DNA of 64,000 bases, taken from contig CANHCR010000005.1 of NCBI GenBank assembly GCA_947459205.1, positions 1-64,000 on the forward strand. Direction: 5' to 3'. The position numbers and the translations under genes were made by a program. Every line of letters begins with the position of its first letter. Positions within the stretch are counted from its first letter, which is position 1. This DNA comes from Caryophanales bacterium. GTDB taxonomy: Bacteria; Bacillota; Bacilli; Paenibacillales; CANHCR01. The notes beneath the pieces were generated by a model. It searched no databases. It was not told the DNA's origin and saw nothing but the letters and a program-made list of their open reading frames with translations. Below, in pieces: positions 25,571 through 33,520 of this stretch.

Positions 25571-26164
25571 GTGATTGCAATCATCGAAAAATGGGCGTCC
25601 AATGGCGCCAAATACATTGTCGCAAATTCGACACGTCAGGTAAGCCCGGATGTGTTGCAGTTTGGTTTACACTTGCTGATCGAACTGGCAATAAAGGTTG
25701 TTGTTTGGCTAGTGATCGGTGTGCTGCTCAAGGATTGGGCGGCATGGTTTTTCGTTTTTACTGGTTTTATCGTGACTCGCATCATCATTGGTGGAGTCCA
25801 TGCGAAAAGTTTTCTGAAATGTCTAGTTTGGTCGTCGTTCGTCTTGCTGGGTGCATATGGATTATCGCTCGTTTGCTTATCTACACTGATTTCGAATGAA
25901 ATGACGCAAGTGAGCTTGCTTGTTGTACTTCTCGGTTTGTTTTTCGGTGTTTGGTGGAATGGTATTCCGCTACAGATCGGTGCTAGAAAAAAGACCAAGA
26001 AGCGGATATTTTACACAAACGTATTTGCATGGTTGTGGATGACACTACTGTTTGTATTGTTAATGTTCATTGACACAGGAGTTTATGCACTCGTATGCGG
26101 TGCGATTGTCTGTCTTGTCGTTAGTTTTAAAGCGTTACAATCGCTAATTAATTCAGACACCTAA
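25571..26164 (+). CDS. agrB: AgrB-like peptide-processing membrane protease
   Basis: AgrB cleaves the C-terminal tail of the AgrD propeptide and helps form the thiolactone or lactone ring. The 197-residue protein has several TM helices and the catalytic pair in IIGGVHAKSFLKC: His77 and Cys84. These are the same numbers as in S. aureus AgrB, which supports the GTG start at 25571 even though its ribosome-binding site (GGTAG) is weak and a stop lies just upstream. It is followed 13 bases later by an AgrD-like peptide gene. The region from here to 28.05 kb is visibly more A/T-rich than its flanks, suggesting acquisition. Confidence 0.9.
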   Translation: MIAIIEKWASNGAKYIVANSTRQVSPDVLQFGLHLLIELAIKVVVWLVIGVLLKDWAAWFFVFTGFIVTRIIIGGVHAKSFLKCLVWSSFVLLGAYGLSLVCLSTLISNEMTQVSLLVVLLGLFFGVWWNGIPLQIGARKKTKKRIFYTNVFAWLWMTLLFVLLMFIDTGVYALVCGAIVCLVVSFKALQSLINSDT

Positions 26165-26177
26165 GGAGGAAATTTAA

Positions 26178-26300
26178 ATGTTGTACAATTTGATTGCATT
26201 ACTGCTTGAGTGGATCGCAAAGTCAGGAATCGCCCTGAATTCTTGGTTTTTTTTCCATGAACCAAAGTTGCCTAAAGAATGGTCGAATGAGAATGAGTGA
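26178..26300 (+). CDS. agrD: AgrD-like autoinducing-peptide precursor
   Basis: A 40-residue ORF, too short for the track, with AAGGAGG eight bases before its ATG. It has the three AgrD parts: an amphipathic leader (MLYNLIALLLEWIAKSGIA), a core NSWFFF, and an acidic tail HEPKLPKEW that matches the conserved DEPxVPxEL tail cut by AgrB. Ser22 sits exactly where AgrD has its ring cysteine (residue plus four, then xEP), predicting a lactone rather than thiolactone ring with Trp-Phe-Phe-Phe. It follows agrB by 13 bases, and its 3' end overlaps the next ORF by 8 bases. Confidence 0.85.
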   Translation: MLYNLIALLLEWIAKSGIALNSWFFFHEPKLPKEWSNENE

Positions 26301-26763
26301 GATACTGTGGGGTTTGTTTCATACAACGCTGATTTTTGATGCGATGCTCAACATAGTAGTAATCATGTCTTTGCTAAAATTTAAGTGGAATGAAATGAAG
26401 TCCGCTGTTTTTTTAGTGGGGTTACCAGTCGGAATCGTCATATATTGCATAAAAATCCTGGGATTTCCACAAGATGCTATTTTATTTACGACATTCTTTG
26501 GTACGATAGCAGGACTATATTTGGTTGTGAAAAGTAGAACATGGCATTTTTGGGCTTCCATTTTTTTGGGTGTGGTCATAAATATTGTGATTGATGTTAT
26601 TTCTTCGATTTTTATAATTGTTGTAGTTGGGACTAGTGTAGAATTATTGCGAACGAATTCACTTGATATTGTGCTGATGTCCATACCGTTATTTATACTG
26701 AAAATTTTGTTGATTTATTTGATTAACAAGTTCAAATTGACGATTTATCGTAAGGCTAGATAA
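26293..26763 (+). CDS. Multi-TM membrane protein, AgrC sensor-domain-like
   Basis: A 156-residue, almost wholly hydrophobic protein with five or six predicted TM helices and no kinase domain. Size and topology resemble the N-terminal peptide-sensing domain of AgrC, but here it is a free-standing protein. No sequence family is recognised with confidence. The start is set at ATG 26293 (MSEILWGLFH), overlapping agrD by 8 bases; the in-frame ATG at 26287 is also possible, and the track start at 26257 lies within agrD. It ends 5 bases before the histidine kinase ATG. It could be the receptor half, an exporter or an immunity-like protein. Confidence 0.7.
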   Translation: MSEILWGLFHTTLIFDAMLNIVVIMSLLKFKWNEMKSAVFLVGLPVGIVIYCIKILGFPQDAILFTTFFGTIAGLYLVVKSRTWHFWASIFLGVVINIVIDVISSIFIIVVVGTSVELLRTNSLDIVLMSIPLFILKILLIYLINKFKLTIYRKAR

Positions 26764-26768
26764 AGAAT

Positions 26769-28049
26769 ATGAACATTTATCGGAACTACCCAACCTTAAC
26801 TGTTTTGACATCGATTTTTCTCGTTATAATCACTGTCACGATTTCATATGTTTATGTAATTTACCCAGAGAAGTCAATCTTGCTATCTGGGTTTGCATTT
26901 ATGTTGTTGTTCGGCATCTTTTTTTTGCTTTTGTTGCAAAAGCATATTGAAAAATCGGATGATTATTTGACGCAGGATGAATTAGTTGAGAATGTCAAAA
27001 AGGTGGCAGAACGGATTCCTAACGTCAGATCATTTACGGAACTTCGTTCACAAGTATTGCAGGAAATGATGATTGTCTTGCAAGTGAATGGATTGGCAGT
27101 AACAATATTCACTGAACATGAATCACGAGTAATTGCTTGTGGAGATTTGGAAACATGTACAGCGGATGACTTGCAAACGAATCATCAAATGATAAGTGGA
27201 TTGAGCAATTTTTCGATTTTTGATAAAAACCTTAATCGCGCACAACTATGGACAAGTGAAAAACTTAACCAGCTGTCACTAACTAATGAAGAAAATAGAG
27301 CGATGACGTTGTTTGCAAGTTATTTGGCCCTCAGTTTAGAGAATTTGGCGCTCGTAGATAAAATCAGTCTCTCTGTAGAGGAACTTTTGAACCCGGTGAA
27401 ACAAGTGAAAGATGTCGATTCCGTTGCTTGGTTGCAGAAATCGATTTTTCAATTAATGGAGCGCGAACGTTTTCGCTTGGCCTCTGATTTGCATGATTTT
27501 GTACTACAGGATTTATATTTCTTGATGCAAAAAATAAATCTTGGAGAAGTTTTAAAGGAAGATTTGATTGAGCATCTCGAATTGCTTACGTTAACGATTC
27601 GTAACACTTGTTTTGAGTTGTTTCCGAATGTAATTGAGAATGAGGGAGTCATCGCCGCCATACAACAATTGGTTGATGGTAATCGAGTACATTACGGGTT
27701 TCAAATCAATCTTGAATTAGAGAGAGGTAAAATCGAAGAACTTGATGTGGAAGTGAAGAAACACATATTCCGAATTGTTCAAGAACTTTTGGCGAATGCC
27801 AAAAAACATTCGGAGGCAACGTTGGTGCAACTCTCTTTATTGGTTAGAGATCAAAATGTCGTTTTGGTACTCGGCGATAATGGAATAGGATTTGATGAGC
27901 AGGCGGTGTTGTCAGGCAACCATCTCAAAAAAGGTTCTGGTCTTTTTCATTCATTAAGTCGTGTGATTGATTTGAACGGAACATGGCAATTAGAAACAGC
28001 GCCGAATCAAGGTGCCAAATGGCTGATTCACATACCAATCATAATCTAA
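26769..28049 (+). CDS. Sensor histidine kinase, ComP/NarX (HPK7-like) type
   Basis: A 426-residue kinase. Two TM helices occupy residues ~11-55. A GAF-like region follows (~75-200). The dimerisation box is ERERFRLASDLHDFVLQDL with phospho-acceptor His242, the HisKA_3 pattern of ComP/DegS/NarX kinases. The ATPase domain has ELLANAKKHS (N box) and LGDNGIGFD (G1). True AgrC kinases belong to the HPK10 class with LytTR partners, so this kinase is of a different kind from the usual agr one. It is the last gene of the agrBD operon. The expected NarL/LuxR-type response regulator is not adjacent; rpsD lies beyond on the other strand. Confidence 0.9.
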   Translation: MNIYRNYPTLTVLTSIFLVIITVTISYVYVIYPEKSILLSGFAFMLLFGIFFLLLLQKHIEKSDDYLTQDELVENVKKVAERIPNVRSFTELRSQVLQEMMIVLQVNGLAVTIFTEHESRVIACGDLETCTADDLQTNHQMISGLSNFSIFDKNLNRAQLWTSEKLNQLSLTNEENRAMTLFASYLALSLENLALVDKISLSVEELLNPVKQVKDVDSVAWLQKSIFQLMERERFRLASDLHDFVLQDLYFLMQKINLGEVLKEDLIEHLELLTLTIRNTCFELFPNVIENEGVIAAIQQLVDGNRVHYGFQINLELERGKIEELDVEVKKHIFRIVQELLANAKKHSEATLVQLSLLVRDQNVVLVLGDNGIGFDEQAVLSGNHLKKGSGLFHSLSRVIDLNGTWQLETAPNQGAKWLIHIPIII

Positions 28050-28072
28050 TCGCCGATGTCAAACGATTATTA

Positions 28073-28108
28073 AAAAGAGGTTGTCCCAATGTTGGGACAA
28101 CCTCTTTT
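28073..28108. terminator. Bidirectional terminator between kinase and rpsD
   Basis: Perfect 17-base arms, AAAAGAGGTTGTCCCAA and its complement, separated by TG, with A/T runs at both ends. It serves the convergent kinase and rpsD genes. Confidence 0.92.
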
Positions 28109-28132
28109 ATCGTTATTCGTTTTGTTGTAAAA

Positions 28133-28735
28133 TTAACGGCTGTAAAACTCGACGATTTGAGTCTCGTCAATTTCTTGCGACAATTCATCGCGCATTGGCA
28201 AGCGAGTCAATTTGCCTTCAACAGCTGCTTCGTAGAATTCGAGGTATGCTGCAACGTGTGCGCGACCCGCGATCGAGGACTTGATGACTTCGAGTCCGCG
28301 CGAACGCTCGCGCAATCCGATAACATCACCGATGCTGACTAGGTAGGAAGCAACGTCTACTTTGTTGCCGTTCACGGTGACGTGACCGTGAGCAACCAAC
28401 TGGCGAGCAGCAGGGCGAGTGGACGCCAAACCAAGACGGTATACCAAGTTGTCAAGGCGAGTTTCAAGTGCAATCATGAAGTTTTCACCGTGTTTACCTG
28501 GAAGTTTGCCGGTTTTCTCGTAAAGGTTACGGAATTGTTTTTCGCTCAAACCGTACATCAAGCGAAGTTTTTGTTTCTCGCGAAGTTGCAAGCCGTAGCC
28601 GCTAATCTTTTTGCGCGCTTGGTTCGGGCCGTGTTGACCCGGAGGTGTTTTGCGCTTCAAGTCTTTGCTAGAACCGCTAAGGGAGATACCCAGTCTGCGG
28701 CTCAATTTCACTTTTGGTCCTGTGTAACGTGACAT
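28133..28735 (-). CDS. rpsD: 30S ribosomal protein S4
   Basis: A primary 16S rRNA-binding protein that starts 30S assembly, 200 residues as usual. It begins [19 protein letters not shown] and has the S4 RNA-binding domain [31 protein letters not shown]. As in other Bacillales, rpsD stands alone rather than in the alpha operon. AAAGGAG precedes the ATG. A ~180-base leader lies upstream, consistent with S4 autoregulation. Confidence 0.97.
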   Translation of the reverse strand: MSRYTGPKVKLSRRLGISLSGSSKDLKRKTPPGQHGPNQARKKISGYGLQLREKQKLRLMYGLSEKQFRNLYEKTGKLPGKHGENFMIALETRLDNLVYRLGLASTRPAARQLVAHGHVTVNGNKVDVASYLVSIGDVIGLRERSRGLEVIKSSIAGRAHVAAYLEFYEAAVEGKLTRLPMRDELSQEIDETQIVEFYSR

Positions 28736-28914
28736 GGAATGATGACTCCTTTTTCATTTTTTTATTGCTGATATATTCGTGTGCATGTCGTGTATGAGAC
28801 TGTTCGAGCGCATCGCACTCTACTGCAAAACAATCCAGCCGCGGGTCTTGCAGCACAATCTCATGGAGGGTGTCACGACTTCACCAAATTATCAAGTCGG
28901 ATTTAAACATCCAA
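28736..28914 (-). ncRNA. Putative S4 autoregulatory leader of rpsD
   Basis: Long untranslated leader with nested pairing visible on the minus strand: TGAGA...TCTCA outside, CTGCAA...TTGCAG inside, and GACTT...AAGTC near the 5' end. B. subtilis rpsD mRNA is bound by S4 at a comparable structured leader. Assignment rests on position and pairing, not on a covariance match. Together with the spoIIIA promoter this fills the 300-base gap. Confidence 0.55.
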
Positions 28915-28920
28915 CTTAAA

Positions 28921-28948
28921 ATTATAAATTTTTACCGACAAAAGTCAA
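28921..28948 (-). promoter_or_regulatory. rpsD promoter
   Basis: On the minus strand TTGACT, a 16-base spacer and TATAAT, about 180 bases upstream of the rpsD start. Confidence 0.75.
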
Positions 28949-28961
28949 GTGTTTGAATCAG

Positions 28962-28989
28962 TCATAACTCTATATTTCATGCATAGATT
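28962..28989 (+). promoter_or_regulatory. Sigma-E-like promoter of spoIIIA
   Basis: TCATAAC, a 13-base spacer and CATAGATT, which matches 7 of 8 positions of the sigma-E -10 CATACAHT. It lies 46 bases before spoIIIAA. The spoIIIA operon is sigma-E-dependent in B. subtilis. Confidence 0.5.
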
Positions 28990-29035
28990 ATAGCATCGGT
29001 CGGACAAGTGGAAAAAATGGTCGGGAGGAATGGTC

Positions 29036-30019
29036 ATGCACAAGTTGGAGGAGCGACGGTTGCCGAGTTTTTTGCAAGATTTGCTGAGTGCACTGCCTGC
29101 TTCATTGGTAGGGCGAGTGGAAGAAATTCGAGTTAGGCTGGGTCGACCGCCGGAATACATTGCACAAGGCAAATCATGGTTTGTACGAGCGAATGGTGAA
29201 TTGAGCACCGACATTCACAAAGGAGTCGCGGTCGACGAACATTTTTGCCGGAAACTACTCGACAAATTGACCGCACATTCGGTCTATTCGTTCGAGGAGC
29301 CGTTGCGACGCGGATATATTACGGCCGAGGGCGGACACCGAGTTGGTCTGAGCGGTCAAGTCAGTTTGCAAGATGGAACTGTCAAATTGATTCGCGATGT
29401 TACGTTTTTCAATGTTCGCTTGGCCCGCGAACAGATTGGCGTGACTAAGCGCTTGTTACCGCATTTGTACGATAGTAAGCGCAAATGTTTTCATCACACG
29501 TTGCTCGTCTCGCCACCGCAACATGGAAAAACGACCATGTTGCGCGATCTGGTGCGAACGGCTGGGGAAGGGTTCGAACTGCCGGATGGTGTGCTAGTTG
29601 AGGCGCAGAAAGTTGCCGTTGTCGATGAGCGTTCGGAAATTGCTGGTTGTGTGCGCGGCGTACCGCAGTTTGATGTTGGTTGGCGGACGGATGTGCTTGA
29701 TCAATGTCCGAAGGCGGAAGGCATGATGATGATGATTCGTTCGATGTCGCCGAACGTGCTCGCGGTGGACGAGATTGGCAGTGTGGCAGATGCTGAAGCG
29801 TTGCAAGAGGCTTTGTTAGCCGGCATTCAAATTTTCGCAACGTTGCACGGCAGTCATGTTCATGAATTGGCTCATCGGCCGATGCTGCGCGATTTGTACG
29901 ACGCACAACTGTTTCAACGTTATGTCATGTTGCAACGGCGCGAATCGACGCATTTGCACATGAAAGTGTACGATGCCCACGGTGTATGCTTGGCTACGAT
30001 ATTGGAGCCTCTTAGTTAA
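29036..30019 (+). CDS. spoIIIAA: Stage III sporulation protein AA (ATPase)
   Basis: Cytoplasmic secretion-type ATPase of the SpoIIIA-SpoIIQ channel between mother cell and forespore. The 327 residues have Walker A SPPQHGKTTMLRDL and Walker B-like NVLAVDEIGSVADAEAL. The start is ATG 29036, seven bases after GGGAGG; the track ATG at 29030 is too close to that site. First gene of an eight-gene operon whose members are separated by few bases or overlap. Confidence 0.95.
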   Translation: MHKLEERRLPSFLQDLLSALPASLVGRVEEIRVRLGRPPEYIAQGKSWFVRANGELSTDIHKGVAVDEHFCRKLLDKLTAHSVYSFEEPLRRGYITAEGGHRVGLSGQVSLQDGTVKLIRDVTFFNVRLAREQIGVTKRLLPHLYDSKRKCFHHTLLVSPPQHGKTTMLRDLVRTAGEGFELPDGVLVEAQKVAVVDERSEIAGCVRGVPQFDVGWRTDVLDQCPKAEGMMMMIRSMSPNVLAVDEIGSVADAEALQEALLAGIQIFATLHGSHVHELAHRPMLRDLYDAQLFQRYVMLQRRESTHLHMKVYDAHGVCLATILEPLS

Positions 30020-30024
30020 AAAGG

Positions 30025-30570
30025 ATGGTGCTAATCAAATGGGCTGGCGGTTTGCTGGTGTTCGCTGCTTGTTCAGCACTCGGCTTTTATCGTGCCTTTC
30101 TGCTGGGAAGGCGCGTGCGCTGGATTCGCGAGAGCATGCATGGCGTACAGCGGCTAGAAACAGAGATTGCATTTGCTAGCACGCCATTGCTCACCGCTTT
30201 AGTGAAACCGGTGCTAGCAGGCGCCCCCGTGAGCGACAGTTTTTTTGCTGTCTTGCGCACGCTTTTGTTGAAACAGGCGGCGGAACGGCGGGGTGCGGGT
30301 GAGGTTGATGTCCGGGCTGTTTGGCTCGAACTTTGTGGTGGTAGATTGTACCCGTTTTCCGCCAGACGCGAGGAACTCCAGATAATGCGCGAATTGGGTG
30401 TCTCCTTAGGGATTTCAGATCGCGATGATCAGATTAAGCATCTGCGCCTGACGTCACACCAATTGGCATCGCTCGCTGAAGATGCTCTCGTCGAGCAGCA
30501 GAAATATGAATCGATGTGGCGCAGTTTCGGTGTGTTGGGTGGCTTATTGCTCGTCATTTTGTTTGTGTGA
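30025..30570 (+). CDS. spoIIIAB: Stage III sporulation protein AB
   Basis: Membrane component of the SpoIIIA feeding channel, related to type II secretion GspF-like proteins. About 180 residues, with an N-terminal TM helix (GGLLVFAACSALGFYRAF) and a C-terminal one (FGVLGGLLLVILFV); REELQIMRELGVSLGISDRDDQ is the conserved middle. The exact start is unclear: ATG 30025 or GTG 30028, both close to AAAAAGG. It follows spoIIIAA by 5 bases. Confidence 0.92.
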   Translation: MVLIKWAGGLLVFAACSALGFYRAFLLGRRVRWIRESMHGVQRLETEIAFASTPLLTALVKPVLAGAPVSDSFFAVLRTLLLKQAAERRGAGEVDVRAVWLELCGGRLYPFSARREELQIMRELGVSLGISDRDDQIKHLRLTSHQLASLAEDALVEQQKYESMWRSFGVLGGLLLVILFV

Positions 30571-30605
30571 ATTTCGAAGTGGTGAAAAGGAAGAGTGGTG
30601 AACGG

Positions 30606-30809
30606 ATGAGTGTCGACGTGAATGCGATTTTTCAAATTGCCGGCATCGGCATTATCATTGCGATGATTCATACGGTCCTCAAGCAGATGGGCAAGGAGGA
30701 CTTGGCGCATTGGGTCACCTTGCTCGGATTTATTGTCGTGCTGTTTATGGTCATTCATCTGCTTGACGATTTGTTTAGCGAAATGAAGTCGATTTTCCTG
30801 TTCGATTAA
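30606..30809 (+). CDS. spoIIIAC: Stage III sporulation protein AC
   Basis: A 67-residue two-TM membrane protein of the SpoIIIA channel, beginning MSVDVNAIFQIAGIGIIIAM and ending FLFD. The start is ATG 30606, which gives the normal family size; the track start at 30516 lies inside spoIIIAB. AAGGAAG is upstream. Confidence 0.95.
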   Translation: MSVDVNAIFQIAGIGIIIAMIHTVLKQMGKEDLAHWVTLLGFIVVLFMVIHLLDDLFSEMKSIFLFD

Positions 30810-30810
30810 G

Positions 30811-31200
30811 ATGGAAATGATGCAGTGGGCGGGCGTCGCTCTGCTAATCGGTTTTCTTGTCATTTTGCTGAAAGAGCATAAACCGCTGTTCGCTCTCGTA
30901 CTTTCACTGGCTGCTGGCGTACTGCTGCTCACCGTACTACTCGATAAACTCGAATTGGTCATGCAAATGATGCGACGGATTGCCGAGCGCGCCCATGTGC
31001 AACCGGCATTCATCGAGACTTTGTTGAAAATAATCGGCATTGCTTATATCGCTGAATTCGCCGCACAAACGTTGCGTGACGCTGGTCAGGAAAGCATCGC
31101 TGCGAAAGTGGAGTTGGCCGGCAAATTGTTCATTCTCGTCATGGCGCTACCGATATTGCAGATGATTTTGGATACCATTTTGAAATTGCTTGAGCGATGA
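30811..31200 (+). CDS. spoIIIAD: Stage III sporulation protein AD
   Basis: A 129-residue membrane protein of the SpoIIIA channel with three to four TM helices. FIETLLKIIGIAYIAEFAAQTLRDAGQ is the conserved family core. It starts one base after spoIIIAC ends, so it depends on translational coupling. Confidence 0.95.
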   Translation: MEMMQWAGVALLIGFLVILLKEHKPLFALVLSLAAGVLLLTVLLDKLELVMQMMRRIAERAHVQPAFIETLLKIIGIAYIAEFAAQTLRDAGQESIAAKVELAGKLFILVMALPILQMILDTILKLLER

Positions 31201-31213
31201 GGAGTTGTAGCGT

Positions 31214-32332
31214 GTGCAGACGGCGGAACAGGAGTGGCTGCGAACACTGGTGGAACAGCAGATGGAAAACGTCAATACGCAACCGATGGATGATGCATGG
31301 GCGGAACTCCGTCGTCAATATGACGCATACCTGCTGCCAGATGCTGAGCGAACATGGATGACTTGGTGGTTGCCGGGTTCGGGGCAGTCGTTCGACCTGC
31401 TGGCGATGTTAAAACAAGTGGCGTTATATTTCTTTGATGAAATTGTGGTGCATGGCGAATTGCTGACGATGCTGGTCGTGTTGGCGCTGTTCGCAGCCTT
31501 AATTGATCGTTTGCAATCAGCTTTTGCCAGCGAACAAGTGGCGCGTATTGCTGCCATGTTCATGTTGGTGTTGCTGATGTCTGTCGCCACCCACAGTTTG
31601 TATCAGTCGCTTTCGTTTGCAAAAGAAGCGGTTATGCGGATGTCCGATTTCATGCTTGCGATGTTCCCACTGTTCTTATCGTTGTTAGCCGTCACCGGTA
31701 ATTTCGTCTCGATGATGTCCGTTCAACCGTTGCTCATGCTGATGACGCAATCGATGGCAGCATTGATCGAACATGTTGTCTTTCCATTATTTTTCTTCGC
31801 CGCTTTGCTTTACATGGCGAGCGCACTCAACGAGCATTACAAGGTGACGCGGATGGCGCAGCTGCTGACACACATTGGCATGACTTTGCTAGGCGTGTTG
31901 TTCACAGCCTTTCTCGGGGTATTGTCCATCCAAGGTGCGTTCGCAGCGGTGGCAGATGGATTGGCGATGCGAGCGGCAAAGTTTGTCGTCGGCAATTTTG
32001 TGCCCGTAGTTGGACGGATGTTTGCAGATGCTGCAGATACGGTATTTAGCGCCTCGCTCATCGTCAAAAATGGCGTCGGCTTCATTGGCCTGATTACGAT
32101 TTTTCTAATCTGCATCTTTCCTGCCATCAAAATTTTGGTGGTGGCGGTTATTTATCGAGTCTGTGCGGCACTCTTGCAACCACTCGGCGATTCGCCGTTG
32201 TCTGCCTGCCTTGAGGCCATCGGGAAATGCATGATGCTTATTTTCGGAGCCGTTGCTTCCCTAGGATTGATGTTTTTTTTATCGCTGACTGTGCTGATCG
32301 GCATGGGCAACGCAACCTTGATGTTCAGGTAG
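31214..32332 (+). CDS. spoIIIAE: Stage III sporulation protein AE
   Basis: A 372-residue polytopic membrane protein, the largest membrane subunit of the SpoIIIA complex. An extracytoplasmic N-terminal part is followed by about seven TM helices. GTG start after AGGAG. The conserved segment SIQGAFAAVADGLAMRAAKFVVGNFVPVVGRMFADAADTV is typical of the family. Confidence 0.95.
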   Translation: MQTAEQEWLRTLVEQQMENVNTQPMDDAWAELRRQYDAYLLPDAERTWMTWWLPGSGQSFDLLAMLKQVALYFFDEIVVHGELLTMLVVLALFAALIDRLQSAFASEQVARIAAMFMLVLLMSVATHSLYQSLSFAKEAVMRMSDFMLAMFPLFLSLLAVTGNFVSMMSVQPLLMLMTQSMAALIEHVVFPLFFFAALLYMASALNEHYKVTRMAQLLTHIGMTLLGVLFTAFLGVLSIQGAFAAVADGLAMRAAKFVVGNFVPVVGRMFADAADTVFSASLIVKNGVGFIGLITIFLICIFPAIKILVVAVIYRVCAALLQPLGDSPLSACLEAIGKCMMLIFGAVASLGLMFFLSLTVLIGMGNATLMFR

Positions 32333-32342
32333 TGGAGGTGCG

Positions 32343-32903
32343 GTGGTGGCGTTTGTAAAAGAGTGGCTCCAGCAAGTGTTGATTGTGCTGGTGTTGGCGG
32401 CCTTTTTCGACATGATGATTCCGCACAACAGTATGCACAAATATATTAAGTTGGTGGTCAGTCTCTGCATTTTACTGACGTTGTTGATGCCGCTTGTCCG
32501 TTGGGTGGGCGGCGATGCTCGCGAATGGTTGGCCGTCGAGTGGCGGCAAAACGTAGCGGCGGAAAATGTGCGAGATGCCACGCGCCAGGTCGTTGCACAG
32601 CCAAGTGAATGGATGCATGAGCAGACGGAGTCATTGGTGGAGCAGCGCATGTCGGGCGAGTTGTCAGGTTTTTTACGGAGTGTAGTGACTTGGCCGGTAA
32701 ATTGCACGGTAGAAGCAACGTTTAAAAATCAAACGGTGCAAGTCATCGAACAGGTTTTTTGTTCCATAGACCAAAACACCGAGCAGTTTCAGGAAAATAA
32801 CCGAGCGCTCGAGGAACGATTGCGCAGTTACATCTTGCAACAGTGGCAGACCGAGGTGGAGCGACTGCACATTGATATCGGAGGAGTGGTGGCGGGACCT
32901 TGA
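32343..32903 (+). CDS. spoIIIAF: Stage III sporulation protein AF
   Basis: A 186-residue membrane protein of the SpoIIIA complex with two N-terminal TM helices (VLIVLVLAAFFDMMIP, YIKLVVSLCILLTLLMPLV) and a soluble ring-building-like domain. GTG start after GGAGG. It overlaps spoIIIAG by 4 bases (TTGA). Confidence 0.9.
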   Translation: MVAFVKEWLQQVLIVLVLAAFFDMMIPHNSMHKYIKLVVSLCILLTLLMPLVRWVGGDAREWLAVEWRQNVAAENVRDATRQVVAQPSEWMHEQTESLVEQRMSGELSGFLRSVVTWPVNCTVEATFKNQTVQVIEQVFCSIDQNTEQFQENNRALEERLRSYILQQWQTEVERLHIDIGGVVAGP

Positions 32904-33508
32904 ACATACGCAATCTATTTTCATTTTTACAAGCGCCATCCGACGGTGAAGCAAACAAGCGCCGGAAACCGTGGTTGTGGCTCGTCTTATTGTTAGCTGT
33001 TGGTTTGTTGTTGATGGTCGTCTCCTCTTTTGTCGAAGTGAAGGACGTACCACCTGAAGATAATTCGTCTGCACCGACATTTGCCGAACAGCACACCACG
33101 TTGCAGCAATATGAACAGCAATACGAACAGGCGCTTGCACAAATCTTGCGGCGTGTCGTTGGCATCGGAGAAGTGCAGGTGTTCGTCAACGTTGATTCGG
33201 TGGATGAGGTGGTGGTTGAAAAAAACAGGCAAGACACACAACAGGTGACGAACGAAAAAGATCGCCAAGGCTCAGTAAAACAAGTGACGGAGATGGTGCG
33301 CGACGGAGAGGTGGCGACAGTTGGCGGCAACGCCTCACAGCAACCGCTTATTCTCAAAAAAATTAAGCCGCGCATTCGTGGTGTGCTCGTAGTGGCGGAA
33401 GGGGTGGAGCGCCAAGCCCTAAAGCAAATGTTGGTCGAGGCGGTCGAACGAACATTGGATGTGCCGACGCATCGGATCTCTGTGTTGCCCGCAAAAAAAC
33501 AATCATAA
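32900..33508 (+). CDS. spoIIIAG: Stage III sporulation protein AG
   Basis: Ring-forming channel subunit. The 202 residues have one TM helix (WLVLLLAVGLLLMVVSSF) and a C-terminal ring-building motif domain with the insertion typical of SpoIIIAG (RVVGIGEVQVFVNVDS, PRIRGVLVVAEGVERQALKQMLVEAVERTLDVPTHRISVLP). TTG start overlapping the spoIIIAF stop. Confidence 0.94.
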   Translation: MNIRNLFSFLQAPSDGEANKRRKPWLWLVLLLAVGLLLMVVSSFVEVKDVPPEDNSSAPTFAEQHTTLQQYEQQYEQALAQILRRVVGIGEVQVFVNVDSVDEVVVEKNRQDTQQVTNEKDRQGSVKQVTEMVRDGEVATVGGNASQQPLILKKIKPRIRGVLVVAEGVERQALKQMLVEAVERTLDVPTHRISVLPAKKQS

Positions 33509-33520
33509 GGAGTGCTTGCA

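Noticed and set aside
25558-25899. 113-residue ORF overlapping agrB in another frame
   Set aside because: Composition is that of a shadow frame. agrB has the conserved His77/Cys84 in its own frame.
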